Source: Acidovorax sp. T1
GTDB lineage: Bacteria > Pseudomonadota > Gammaproteobacteria > Burkholderiales > Burkholderiaceae_C
NCBI RefSeq assembly: GCF_002176815.1
Contig: NZ_CP021648.1
Location: 3,418,001-3,482,000 of the forward strand
Direction of reading: 5' to 3'
DNA: 64,000 nt
Numbering within the stretch: position 1 is the stretch's first letter; each line of letters starts with the position of its first letter. The notes under the pieces were generated by a model. That model was not told the origin of the DNA and ran no database searches. It was given only the letters and a program-made list of their open reading frames with translations. The translations under genes and the position numbers were made by a program. Positions 9,901 through 19,985 of the stretch are shown here, piece after piece.

Positions 9901-9975
9901 AGGAGCCAGGTTGGGGAAGCGACCCGCGCCACGGTTTCGGTGCCGCTGACTTTTGCCTACTCCTTACCCTTCTCA

Positions 9976-10024
9976 ATTTTGATAGCAGCCTCCGCTTATC
10001 CAATAAGCGCTAGAGGCTGTTTTC
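9976..10024 (+). repeat. Dispersed repeat, copy 3
   Basis: An intergenic copy in forward orientation: GATAGCAGC, CGCTTATCC, AAGCGCTAGAGGC. It sits between the ABC transporter ATPase stop and the terminator hairpin, so it belongs to the 3' untranslated part of that transcript. Confidence 0.88.
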
Positions 10025-10040
10025 GCCTCAACCCTAGACG

Positions 10041-10832
10041 TCAATGCAGCTGACCCAGAAACTGGCGCAGCTCCGGTGTCTGCGGGGCGCCAAACAGCTG
10101 CTCGGGCGCGCCCATTTCGTGCACCCGGCCCTGGTGCATGAAGACCACGCGGTCGCTCACCTTGCGGGCAAAGCCCATTTCGTGGGTGACCATGATCAGC
10201 GTCATGCCCTGGTCAGCGAGGCCTTCGACCACTTGCAACACCTCGCCGACCAGCTCCGGGTCGAGCGCGGATGTCACCTCGTCGCACAGCAGGATCTCCG
10301 GGTTCATGGCCAGCGCGCGGGCGATGGCCACGCGCTGCTGTTGGCCGCCCGAGAGCTGATCAGGCATGGCATCGAACTTTTCCGCCAGACCGACGCGCGC
10401 CAGCAGGCGCTGGGCGTTCTGGCGCGCCACGTCCTTGGGCTGGCTGGTGACGAGTGTGGGCGCCAGCATCACATTGCGGCCCACCGTGAGGTGCGGAAAC
10501 AGGTTGAAGTTCTGAAAGATCATGCCCACGTTCTTGCGCAACTCGCGCAGGGCGTGGGCGTCACCGGCCTTCAAGGGCTGGCCGTGCACGCTCAGCTCGC
10601 CTTGCTGAAACTGCTCCAGCCCGTTGATGCGGCGCAGCAGCGTGGACTTGCCCGAGCCGCTCTTGCCAATGATGGAAATCACCTCGCCGCGCTGCACCTG
10701 CAAGTCAACGCCCTTGAGCACTTCGTTGTCGCCATAGCGTTTGCGCAGGCCTTTTATCTGCACCAGCGGAAAGATGCCTGGCGCTGGGGCGGTGGATGCG
10801 GGGGAAAAAGAGGCAGCAGAGGCGGTGGTCAT
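10041..10832 (-). CDS. Polar amino acid ABC transporter, ATP-binding protein
   Basis: A GlnQ/HisP-type ATPase that drives amino acid import. Walker A GKSGSGKST is at 56-64, signature LSGGQ at 160-164, Walker B ILLCDE ends at D184-E185, and the A-loop/Q-loop FQNFNLFPH is near 106-114. The ATG at 10830-10832 is chosen over a TTG three codons upstream. The first 20 residues are an Ala/Ser/Pro-rich extension not usual for the family. It is the last gene of a four-gene operon. Confidence 0.93.
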   Translation of the reverse strand: MTTASAASFSPASTAPAPGIFPLVQIKGLRKRYGDNEVLKGVDLQVQRGEVISIIGKSGSGKSTLLRRINGLEQFQQGELSVHGQPLKAGDAHALRELRKNVGMIFQNFNLFPHLTVGRNVMLAPTLVTSQPKDVARQNAQRLLARVGLAEKFDAMPDQLSGGQQQRVAIARALAMNPEILLCDEVTSALDPELVGEVLQVVEGLADQGMTLIMVTHEMGFARKVSDRVVFMHQGRVHEMGAPEQLFGAPQTPELRQFLGQLH

Positions 10833-10890
10833 GGCGGGCAATCCAGGTCAGGTCAACAAATCAGGCGAGCAAACAGAACATTGCGGGCAG

Positions 10891-11541
10891 TCAGCGCCTC
10901 GGGCGCAAGCGCCGCTCCAGCCGCTGGCTCCATAGCGACAGCGGAAAACACAGGGCAAAGTACAGCGCTGCCACGCAGCCGTAGATCAGGAAAGGTTCAA
11001 AGGTGGCATTGGCAATCAGCTGGCCAGCCTTGGTGATTTCGATAAAGCCGATCACGCTGGTCAGCGCCGTGCCCTTGACGATCTGCACGCTGAAGCCGGC
11101 CGTGGGCGCAATGCCCATGCGCAGCGCCTGCGGCAGGATTACGTGACGCAACTGCTCGGTAAAACCCATTGCCAGGCTGGCCGATGCCTCCCACTGGCCT
11201 TTGGGAACGGACTCCACGCAGCCACGCCAGATCTCGCACAGATAGGCGCTGGAGTAGAGCGTGAGACACACGCAGGCCGCCAGCAGCGGCGAGGTGTCGA
11301 TGCCTACCATGGCCATACCGAAATAGGTCAGAAAGAGTTGCATCAATAGCGGCGTGCCCTGAAACACCTGCACATAGGTGGCAACAAAGCGCTGCGCCCC
11401 CGGCAGCTTGGCCAGGCGCAACACCAGCAGGGCCATGCCCAGCACGCTGCCGCAGACGAAAGCAATGACGGACAGGCCCACCGTCCAGCGCAGGGCCAGC
11501 AGCAGCTGTTTGGCAATGTCCCAGAAAGTGAAATCAACCAT
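10891..11541 (-). CDS. Polar amino acid ABC transporter, permease
   Basis: An inner-membrane permease of the HisM/GlnP type (216 residues) with about five hydrophobic segments. The cytoplasmic EAA-like loop EASASLAMGFTEQLRHVILP contacts the ATPase. The N-terminal part VFQGTPLLMQLFL is the family's typical RGTPLLVQLF motif. An AGGAG ribosome site overlaps the end of the upstream permease gene, so the two are translationally close. Confidence 0.92.
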   Translation of the reverse strand: MVDFTFWDIAKQLLLALRWTVGLSVIAFVCGSVLGMALLVLRLAKLPGAQRFVATYVQVFQGTPLLMQLFLTYFGMAMVGIDTSPLLAACVCLTLYSSAYLCEIWRGCVESVPKGQWEASASLAMGFTEQLRHVILPQALRMGIAPTAGFSVQIVKGTALTSVIGFIEITKAGQLIANATFEPFLIYGCVAALYFALCFPLSLWSQRLERRLRPRR

Positions 11542-11555
11542 GGTGCGTCACTCCT

Positions 11556-12218
11556 TCAGGCGCGGCGGCCAAACACCCAGCGCGGGCCGATCCAGTTGAG
11601 CAACTGGCGCAGCAGCACGGCCAGGCCGAGATAGACCACGGTGACGAGGATGTAGGACTCGAAACTGCGGAAGGTGCGGCTGGAGATGAGGTTGGCGGCG
11701 TACGAGATCTCTTCGGTCGAGATCTGGCTGCACACCGAAGAACCCAGCATGACGATGATGGTCTGCCCCACCAGCGACGGCCACACGCGGCCCAGCGACG
11801 GTGGCAGCACTACGCGGGTGAAGGTTTGCCACGGCGACAGTGCAAGGCACTGCGCGGCCTCGATCTGCCCGTGCGGCGTGGCCTCGATGCCGGAGCGGAT
11901 CTGCTCGCAGGCATAGGCGCCCAGGTTCAGCGTCATGGCCAGAATGCTGGCCACCTCGGGCGAGAGGCGCACGCCCATGGACGGCAGACCGAAGAACAGG
12001 AAGAACAGCTGGATGATGAACGGCGTGTTGCGAAACACCTCGACATAGGCGGCCACCCCAAAGCGCAGCGCTGCCCCACCGTACAGCCGGGACCAGGCGC
12101 AGGCAATGCCCAGCAGAACGCCCAGCGGAATGGCGATGCCGGTCAGCACCGCCGTCAGCACCAGCCCTTTGAGGAGCATGGGCCATTGGCCCAGCACCGT
12201 TGCGAAATCCATTGCCAT
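11556..12218 (-). CDS. Polar amino acid ABC transporter, permease
   Basis: The second permease subunit (220 residues), with VFRNTPFIIQLFFLFFG and the EAA loop EAAQCLALSPWQTFTRVVLP. It pairs with the preceding permease to form a heterodimeric channel. It lies just downstream of the binding-protein gene, separated by 111 bp that contain an intercistronic hairpin. A second in-frame ATG two codons in is also possible. Confidence 0.92.
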   Translation of the reverse strand: MAMDFATVLGQWPMLLKGLVLTAVLTGIAIPLGVLLGIACAWSRLYGGAALRFGVAAYVEVFRNTPFIIQLFFLFFGLPSMGVRLSPEVASILAMTLNLGAYACEQIRSGIEATPHGQIEAAQCLALSPWQTFTRVVLPPSLGRVWPSLVGQTIIVMLGSSVCSQISTEEISYAANLISSRTFRSFESYILVTVVYLGLAVLLRQLLNWIGPRWVFGRRA

Positions 12219-12273
12219 GCGTGCAGTCCGTGATCAGAAAAAGAAAGAAGCCCTGGGCAACGGTGCGGCATTT

Positions 12274-12289
12274 GCGGGCACAGGCCCGC
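12274..12289 (-). other. Intercistronic hairpin after the binding-protein gene
   Basis: GCGGGC / GCCCGC with a four-base loop lies between the solute-binding-protein gene and the first permease gene. Hairpins at this place in ABC operons often stabilise the upstream message and lower downstream expression, which fits the higher demand for binding protein. The role is inferred. Confidence 0.45.
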
Positions 12290-12329
12290 CGTCTTCCGCG
12301 CAGTGACACGGGCCCGTTGAACGCGGCCC

Positions 12330-13130
12330 TCAGTCCGGCAGGTTGCCCGTGCCGCGGCCCAGCCACTTTTGCGAGTACGACTCGAGCGTGCCGTCCTTCT
12401 TGGCGGTGCGCAGGATCTCGTTGATCTTGTTCAGCAGCGCGGTCTCGCCCTTGCGCACGCCGGTGTAGTTGGGCGAGTCCTTGATCAGCAGCTTGTATTC
12501 GGCCTGCACCTTGGGATTTTTTTGCAGCGCGGCAGCGGCCACGGCAGCGCCCACTGCGACAAACTGGGTCTGCTGCGTCATGAAGGCGGCCATGGTGGCG
12601 TTGTCGTCCTCGAAGCGCTGGATCTTCAGGCTCTTGGGCGCCAGTTGCACCAAGGCGTCGTCCTGAATGGTGCCGCGCGTCACAGCCAGGGTCTTGCCGG
12701 CCAGATCGTCAAAGCTCTTGAGCTCCACGTTCTTCGGGCCGAACACGGCCTGGAAGAACGGCGCATAGGACGTGGAGAAATCGATGACCTTCTGGCGCTC
12801 TTCGTTCTTGCCCAGTGCGGAGACGATGACGTCGATCTTTTTGGACTGCAGGTAGGGAATGCGGTTGGGCGTGCTGACCGGCACCAGGTCGGCCTTGACG
12901 CCCAGCTTGTCGGCAATCAGCTGCGCGACAGCGACGTCCACACCGGTGGGCTTGAAGTCAGGACCCATGAAACCATAAGGCGGGTAGTCGGTGGGAATGC
13001 CCAGGGAGATGCTTCCCTTGTCCATCACGGCCTTGAGCGAGCCATCTTGCTGCGCATTGGCACCGAACGACAAGGTCATGGCAACGGCGGCAACGGCACC
13101 GGCGGCGAAAGCTCTGCGACTGAATTTCAT
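12330..13130 (-). CDS. Periplasmic amino acid-binding protein of the ABC transporter
   Basis: A family 3 solute-binding protein (266 residues). The start at 13128-13130 follows a GGAG ribosome site and gives MKFSRRAFAAG, a hydrophobic stretch and a signal peptidase site after GANA, leaving a mature QQDGSLKAV start. The ligand-binding fingerprint GIPTDYPPYGFMGPD and TGVDVAVAQLIADKLG is visible. It is the first gene of the minus-strand transporter operon, divergent from the RpiR regulator. The ligand cannot be read from sequence; the neighbouring enzymes suggest a diaminopropionate- or carbamoyl-amino-acid-like compound. Confidence 0.92.
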   Translation of the reverse strand: MKFSRRAFAAGAVAAVAMTLSFGANAQQDGSLKAVMDKGSISLGIPTDYPPYGFMGPDFKPTGVDVAVAQLIADKLGVKADLVPVSTPNRIPYLQSKKIDVIVSALGKNEERQKVIDFSTSYAPFFQAVFGPKNVELKSFDDLAGKTLAVTRGTIQDDALVQLAPKSLKIQRFEDDNATMAAFMTQQTQFVAVGAAVAAAALQKNPKVQAEYKLLIKDSPNYTGVRKGETALLNKINEILRTAKKDGTLESYSQKWLGRGTGNLPD

Positions 13131-13459
13131 GAGGCACTCCGTGAAAGAAAAAAGGTTGGGTGCCTCCTCATCAGCACATTGCGTGCCAGCATGAAACAAC
13201 CGTTGCACGGCATCCGACAGGCATCACGCCAACGCCCCATTGCCAGGCAGAAACGCCGGCGGCCCATGACCCTTTATCTATAGAAGCGACCCCGACAGCC
13301 AACGCACAGCGCAGCGTGCGGGCACCTTTTTTGCTGTGCAGGGTGCATGCCGATTGAAACAATGGTTTCTTTGTTCCAGAATTTCGGCACACATGTTTCA
13401 TAACCGTGCGCCACCGCCCCAAGCTGGGGCGCAGCGCCCAAACACAGGGAGCAGTCACC
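13131..13459. promoter_or_regulatory. Divergent control region with three TGAAACA motifs
   Basis: This 329-bp region lies between the transporter operon and the RpiR regulator. TGAAACA occurs at 13192-13198 and 13355-13361, and in reverse as TGTTTCA at 13394-13400. The middle copy lies in an inverted repeat GAAAC-AATG-GTTTC (13356-13369). This is a plausible operator for the neighbouring RpiR-type protein, since that family binds inverted repeats near its own gene. It is inferred from spacing and repetition only. Confidence 0.45.
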
Positions 13460-14332
13460 ATGGCCTTGCCCGATGTACCTTCATCCATGGAGGCCCGCGT
13501 GCGCCACATGTATGGCGATCTCTCGGACGCCGAACGCAAGCTGGCCGATGTGGTGCTGGCGCGGCAGGATGAATTGCTGGGCTACACCGCCACCGAGCTG
13601 GCGCAGCTGGCCGGCACATCCAAGTCCACGGCGGCGCGATTCTTCCGCCGTGCGGGTTTTGCCGGTTTTGACGAATTTCGCCAACAGGTTCGCGCCCACC
13701 ACACGCGCCAGTCGCCGCTGGCCCGCATGGCGCAGGTGCAGCGCAAGGACAGTCTGGCCCAGCAGCTGCATACCCATCTGCGCCAGGACGCCCAGCGCCT
13801 CGCCGGCTGGGCCGATGCCCTGCCCGAAGCGCAGGTGCAGGGCGCACTGGCCCTGCTGTCCAAGGCGCGCAAGGTGTGGGTGGTGGGCTACCGCCACAGC
13901 CAGGTCACGGCTGGCTATGCCCAGGCCCTGCTGGCCCAGGTGCGCAGCGATGTGGTCAGCCTCAATGACGCCAGTGGCCGCGAAGCCGAGCTGCTGGCCA
14001 GCGCCAGCGAAAGGGACGTGGTGCTGGCCGTGGACTTTCGCCGCCGCAGCACCCGCCTGCCCGTCGTGCTGGCGGCCGCGCGCAGCATGGGTGCACAGGT
14101 GGTGCTGCTGACCGATGCGCCGGTCTCCGCCCTGGCCATGCAGGCCCAGGTGGTCTTGCGTTGCGGCGCCAGCGCCCCCGATGGACTGTTTGACTCCTAT
14201 GTCTGCGCCATCAGCCTGATGAACTTTCTGGCCGGCGCGTTTGCCGCGCAGTCCAAGACCGGCACCCACGCGCGCTTGCAGCGCATCGAACAGTTGCATG
14301 TGGTACTGGGCGACCTGGAGCCACAGCTTTAA
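13460..14332 (+). CDS. RpiR/MurR family transcriptional regulator
   Basis: A 290-residue regulator. The N-terminal helix-turn-helix (about residues 15-75) contains ATELAQLAGTSKSTAARFFRRAGF. The C-terminal SIS domain (about 120-255) contains ARKVWVVGYRHSQ and GAQVVLLTDAPVS, expected to bind a phosphorylated or other small effector. The ATG at 13460 has an AGGGAG site 9 bases upstream; an upstream extension lacks family similarity. It lies between the divergent ABC transporter operon and the catabolic genes it probably controls. Confidence 0.9.
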   Translation: MALPDVPSSMEARVRHMYGDLSDAERKLADVVLARQDELLGYTATELAQLAGTSKSTAARFFRRAGFAGFDEFRQQVRAHHTRQSPLARMAQVQRKDSLAQQLHTHLRQDAQRLAGWADALPEAQVQGALALLSKARKVWVVGYRHSQVTAGYAQALLAQVRSDVVSLNDASGREAELLASASERDVVLAVDFRRRSTRLPVVLAAARSMGAQVVLLTDAPVSALAMQAQVVLRCGASAPDGLFDSYVCAISLMNFLAGAFAAQSKTGTHARLQRIEQLHVVLGDLEPQL

Positions 14333-14397
14333 GGGCGCCCCGCGTGGCCACTCCCATTGACTTGATCCTTTTCCTTCTGTTTGACCTGAAAGACACC

Positions 14398-15626
14398 ATG
14401 CCCCCACTTCCCGCCCTCACCGCTGAATGCCTGCGCAACCCCGCCGCCGACCGCCAGGCCCCTTACAGCGAGCGCCGCAGCGCCATCCTGGGCGCTGCGG
14501 CGCTGGCGCAGGCCGAGCGCGACCTGACCGGCTGGCAGGGCTATGCGGCCACGCCGCTGCACACCCTGCCCGCGCTGGCGCAGGCGCTGGGCGTGGCCGC
14601 CTTGCACTACAAGGACGAAGGCAGCCGTTTTGGCCTGGGCAGCTTCAAGGCCCTGGGTGGCGCCTATGCCGTGGCGCGCCTGCTGTGCCGCGAGCTGGGC
14701 GCCCGCCTGGGCCGCCCGCTTTCCACGCAGGACCTGCTGACGCCCGAGCTGCGCGCACTGTGCGCCGACATCACCGTCACCTGCGCCACCGACGGCAACC
14801 ACGGTCGGTCCGTCGCCTGGGGTGCGCAACTCTTTGGCTGCCGCTGCGTGATCTACATCCACGCCACGGTGAGCGAAGGCCGCCAGGCCGCCATTGCCCA
14901 TTACGGTGCCGAGGTGGTGCGCACGCCGGGCAACTACGACGATGCCGTGCGCCAGGCCGATGCCGACGCCAAACGGCATGGCCGCTTCGTCATCTCCGAC
15001 ACATCGTACCCCGGCTACATGGACGTGCCGCGCGACGTGATGCAGGGCTACCAGCTGATGGTGCAGGAGGCCGCGCGACAGCTGGCGCAGCGCCCCACAC
15101 ACATCTTCGTGCAGGCCGGTGTGGGCGGTCTCGCCGCTGCGGTGTGCGGCTATTTTTGGGAGCGTGACGGCAGCGAGCGCCCGGTGTTTGTGGTGGTGGA
15201 ACCCGACCGCGCCGATTGCCTGACGCAAAGCGCCAAGGCCGGGCGGCTGACCGCCGTTACCGGCGACATCGACACGCTCATGGCGGGCCTGGCGTGCGGC
15301 GAGGTATCGCACCTGGCCTGGGAAATTCTGGAACAAGGCACGGATGGCTTTTGCGTAATCAACGACCAGGCCGCCGTCGAGGCCATGCGCCTGCTGGCCC
15401 GCCCGCTCGGAAACGACCCCGTGATCGTGGCCGGCGAATCCGCGGTGGCCGGTGTGGCCGCCGCCGTGGCAGCCTGCCAGAGCGAAGCGGCCCGCGAGGT
15501 GCTGGGCCTCACGGCCGACAGCCGCATTCTGTTCTTTGGCAGCGAAGCAGCGACCGACCCCCAACTGTACGAGCAGCTGGTGGGCGAGAGCGCCGAGGCC
15601 GTCGCCACCCGCGCCGGAGCCCGCGC

Positions 15627-15630
<4 letters not shown>
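14398..15630 (+). CDS. dpaL: Diaminopropionate ammonia-lyase
   Basis: A PLP enzyme that converts 2,3-diaminopropionate to pyruvate and two ammonia. The fold type II lysine lies in YKDEGSRFGLGSFKALGG (K84), which closely matches E. coli YgeX/DpaL, and CATDGNHGR and QAGVGGLAAA follow. The 410-residue length is normal. ATG 14398 is preferred to the in-frame GTG at 14344, because the added 18 residues look like untranslated leader. Its stop overlaps the next start (ATGA), so the two are translationally coupled. Confidence 0.9.
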
Positions 15631-16865
<1,235 letters not shown>

Positions 16866-16883
16866 TCACACCCACTATTTGAA

Positions 16884-16935
16884 TAAAAAATGCCGGCAGC
16901 GCTTATCTATAAAGCGTTAGTAGCTATGATTTTTG
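16884..16935 (-). repeat. Dispersed repeat, copy 4
   Basis: An intergenic copy in reverse orientation between the amidohydrolase and the D-carbamoylase-like gene: GGCAGCGCTTA, AAGCGTTAG, TAGCTAT. It ends about 18 bp before the ATG of the downstream gene, so it occupies that gene's leader. Confidence 0.85.
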
Positions 16936-16952
16936 AAGAAAACACGCCCCAT

Positions 16953-17906
16953 ATGTCCCGCATCATTAACGTCGCCCTGGGCCAGCTGGGCCCGATCCAA
17001 CGCACCGACAGCCGCACCGCAGTGGTCCAGCGCCTGTGCACCATGATGTGCGAGGCGCACAGCCTGGGCGCCCATGTCATCGTCTATCCGGAGCTGGCGC
17101 TGACCACCTTCTTCCCGCGCTGGTACCTGGAAGACCCGGCCGAGATCCGCCGCTACTTCGAGCGCAGCATGCCCGGCGCCGAAACGCAGCCGCTGTTCGA
17201 ATTGGCCAGGGAACTGGGCGTGGGCTTTTACCTCGGCTACGCAGAGCTGGCCGAAGAAGCGGGCCGGCTGATGCAGTACAACACCGCCATCCTGGTGGAC
17301 CGCACGGGGAGCATCGTCGGCAAATACCGCAAGATCCATGTGCCGGGCCACTTCGAGCACGAACCCTGGCGCAAATTCCAGCACCTGGAAAAGCGCTATT
17401 TCACCCCCGGCAAATCGTTTGACGTGCACCAGGCCTTTGGTGGCACCGTGGGCATGGCGCTGTGCAACGACCGCCGCTGGGCCGAGACCTACCGCGTGAT
17501 GGCTCTGCAGGGCGCAGAGATGATCTTCATTGGCTACAACACCCCGGTTCACAACGCACCGGCGCCGCAGCACGACGACCTGTCACTTTTCCACAACCAA
17601 CTGGCCGTGCAGGCCGGCGCCTACCAGAATGGCTGCTGGGTTGCCAGCGTGGCCAAGGGCGGCGTCGAAGAAGGCGTGGACAGCATCGCGGGCAGCCTGC
17701 TGGTGGCGCCCTCGGGCGAGGTGGTGGCGCGCTGCACCACCAAGGACGACGAGGTGGTGCTCGGGCGCTGTGACCTCGACTTTTGTGCCGTCTACAAGCG
17801 CACCACGTTCAACTTTGATCTGCACCGCCACCCCGAATGCTATGGGCTGATCGTGCAGAAAAGGGGCGAGACGCTGGCCGCAGATGGCAACCCGTGGCAG
17901 GATTGA
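16953..17906 (+). CDS. N-carbamoyl-D-amino acid hydrolase (nitrilase superfamily)
   Basis: A 317-residue carbon-nitrogen hydrolase. The catalytic triad fits D-carbamoylase numbering almost exactly: E47 in VYPELAL, K127 in GKYRKIHVPGH and C171 in MALCNDRRW, followed by the D-carbamoylase signature GYNTP. The family removes the carbamoyl group from N-carbamoyl-D-amino acids. The start at 16953 is chosen because the 21 codons before it are repeat-derived. It is the third gene of the catabolic run and ends just before a strong terminator. Confidence 0.88.
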   Translation: MSRIINVALGQLGPIQRTDSRTAVVQRLCTMMCEAHSLGAHVIVYPELALTTFFPRWYLEDPAEIRRYFERSMPGAETQPLFELARELGVGFYLGYAELAEEAGRLMQYNTAILVDRTGSIVGKYRKIHVPGHFEHEPWRKFQHLEKRYFTPGKSFDVHQAFGGTVGMALCNDRRWAETYRVMALQGAEMIFIGYNTPVHNAPAPQHDDLSLFHNQLAVQAGAYQNGCWVASVAKGGVEEGVDSIAGSLLVAPSGEVVARCTTKDDEVVLGRCDLDFCAVYKRTTFNFDLHRHPECYGLIVQKRGETLAADGNPWQD

Positions 17907-17930
17907 TTGCACCAAGGCAGCGGGCATAAA

Positions 17931-17956
17931 AAAAGAGAGCCGTCGGCTCTCTTTTT
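17931..17956. terminator. Bidirectional rho-independent terminator
   Basis: AAAAGAGAGCC and GGCTCTCTTTT are perfect inverted repeats around a three-base loop, with T-runs on both strands. It separates the plus-strand carbamoylase from the convergent minus-strand fabB. Confidence 0.93.
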
Positions 17957-18016
17957 CATGGATTTTGGAACCGCACTGCAATCCCCGTCCACCCGCTGCG
18001 CGGTGGCGATACGATT

Positions 18017-19234
18017 TTACTGACCGTCCCAGCGGCGCAGCACCAGGCTGGCGTTGGTGCCACCGAAGCCGAAGCTGTTGGACAGCGCGTTGCGGATGGG
18101 TGCGTCAACCGTCTCGCGCACCAGGGGCATGCCTTCTGCGGCGGGTTCCAGCATTTCGATGTTGGCCGAGCCGGCGATGAAACCCTGGCGCAGCATGAGC
18201 AGGCAGTAGATGGCCTCTTGCACGCCCGTGGCGCCCAGCGAGTGGCCGGTGAGCGACTTGGTGGACGAGAACGGCGGAATGGCGTCGCCAAACACTTCGC
18301 GGATGGCGCGCAGCTCGGGCACATCGCCCACGGGCGTCGAGGTGCCGTGGGTGTTGATGTAGTCGATGGGTTCGCTCACGGTGGAGATGGCCTGGCGCAT
18401 GCAGGCAATGGCGCCGTCGCCCGAAGGGGCCACCATGTCGGCGCCATCGGACGTGGCGCCAAAACCGACGACCTCGCCCAGGATGGTGGCGCCGCGCGCC
18501 AGGGCGTGATCCAGGCTTTCGAGCACCACCGCGCCGCCGCCGCCCGACAGCACAAAGCCGTCGCGGTTGGCGTCGTAGGCGCGCGAGGCTTTCTCGGGCG
18601 TGTCGTTGTAGGCACTGGACATGGCGCCCATGGCGTCAAACAGCAGGCCCATGCCCCAGGTGACTTCTTCGCCGCCGCCGGCAAACATCACGTCCTGCAT
18701 GCCCCAAGCGATCTGCTGGGCGGCCGCGCCGATGCAGTGCGCCGAGGTGCTGCAGGCCGATGTGATGGAGTAGTTGATGCCCTTGATACCGAAGTTGGTA
18801 GAAAGACATGCCGACACGGTGGAGCTCATGCAGCGCGTGACCTGGTAAGGCCCCACGCGGCGAATGCCCTTGCTGCGCAGAATGTCGGCCGCTTCGATCT
18901 GGTTGGCCGGCGAGCCGCCGCCCGAGCCCATGATGAGGCCGGTGCGCGGGTGCGACACCTGCTCGGGCGTGAGGCCCGACTCGGCAATGGCGTTGGCCAG
19001 CGAAATGTGCGCATAGGCCGCCGCATCGCCCATGAAGCGCAGCTGCTTGCGGTCAATCAGCGCTTCCAGGTCGATCTGGGGAACACCCGCCACGCGGCTG
19101 CGCATGCCCAGCTCGGCAAACTGGGGCATGGCGCGGATGCCCGAGCGGCTTTCGCGCAGCGAGGCCTCCACCGTAGCCATGTCATTGCCAATGCACGAGA
19201 CGATGCCCGTGCCCGTGATCACCACGCGTTTCAT
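18017..19234 (-). CDS. fabB: 3-oxoacyl-ACP synthase I
   Basis: KAS I condenses malonyl-ACP with acyl-ACP and is needed to elongate unsaturated chains. The Cys-His-His triad is visible: C161 in SACSTSAH, H296 in NTHGTST and H331 in [10 protein letters not shown]. The 405-residue length is right. Its start overlaps the fabA stop by 4 bp (ATGA), so translation is coupled with fabA, the classical anaerobic unsaturated fatty acid pair. Confidence 0.97.
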   Translation of the reverse strand: MKRVVITGTGIVSCIGNDMATVEASLRESRSGIRAMPQFAELGMRSRVAGVPQIDLEALIDRKQLRFMGDAAAYAHISLANAIAESGLTPEQVSHPRTGLIMGSGGGSPANQIEAADILRSKGIRRVGPYQVTRCMSSTVSACLSTNFGIKGINYSITSACSTSAHCIGAAAQQIAWGMQDVMFAGGGEEVTWGMGLLFDAMGAMSSAYNDTPEKASRAYDANRDGFVLSGGGGAVVLESLDHALARGATILGEVVGFGATSDGADMVAPSGDGAIACMRQAISTVSEPIDYINTHGTSTPVGDVPELRAIREVFGDAIPPFSSTKSLTGHSLGATGVQEAIYCLLMLRQGFIAGSANIEMLEPAAEGMPLVRETVDAPIRNALSNSFGFGGTNASLVLRRWDGQ

Positions 19235-19770
19235 GCTGCCTCTCCTTGCGGTGCTCCGTCTTTTGCCGCTTCTTCCTTCTTGAACAGGCCCACGCGCAGG
19301 TCGCTGGCCACGTAGATTTCCTTGCCATCGGCCAGCAGGCGGGCGTCGCCAATGGCCATGACCAGCTTGCGCTTGATGACGCGCTTGATGTCGATTTCGT
19401 AGGTGACGAGTTTGACGTCAGGCCCCACTTCGCCGGTGAACTTGACCTCGCCCGCACCCAGGGCGCGGCCGCGACCGGGCAGCTGCAGCCAGGTCAGGTA
19501 AAAGCCGATGAGCTGCCACATGGCATCAAGCCCCAGGCAGCCGGGCATGACCGGATCGCCCTGGAAGTGGCAGGCAAAAAACCACAGGTCAGGACGCACA
19601 TCGAGCTCGGCCCGGATTTTTCCCAGCCCGTGGGCGCCGCCATCGCTGTCGATGTGGGTGATGCGGTCAAACATCAACATGGGTGGCAGCGGCAGACGCC
19701 CGCTGTCAGCGCCGCACAGCCGGCCCTCGCCCGAGGCAATCAGTTGTTCATAGGAAAAGGAATCTGCCAT
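19231..19770 (-). CDS. fabA: 3-hydroxydecanoyl-ACP dehydratase/isomerase
   Basis: FabA dehydrates 3-hydroxydecanoyl-ACP and isomerises the double bond, the branch point to unsaturated fatty acids. Catalytic H68 is in [14 protein letters not shown] and D82 in LGLDAMWQ. The start at 19768-19770 gives [10 protein letters not shown] and 179 residues, slightly longer than E. coli FabA because of a charged C-terminal tail. It is the first gene of fabA-fabB. The 215 bp upstream hold no repeat copy or recognisable operator. Confidence 0.96.
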   Translation of the reverse strand: MADSFSYEQLIASGEGRLCGADSGRLPLPPMLMFDRITHIDSDGGAHGLGKIRAELDVRPDLWFFACHFQGDPVMPGCLGLDAMWQLIGFYLTWLQLPGRGRALGAGEVKFTGEVGPDVKLVTYEIDIKRVIKRKLVMAIGDARLLADGKEIYVASDLRVGLFKKEEAAKDGAPQGEAA

Positions 19771-19985
19771 TTTCAGTCGTGCTCCAGAACAGCGGCCGTG
19801 CCGCTTCAAAAATTCACTATTCGCAACCCCCTGCTACCGGTTGCAGGGCTCCATTATCAAGGCACATCCGGGCCGAACACCCGCAGCCCCGCCGATTGCC
19901 CTGCCGGCCGACCACGCCAGCCCCGCGCGGCATGACCTGGATCAATGCCTGCCATGCCGTGCGGCCGCGTGCCGTGGTGTTTTGT

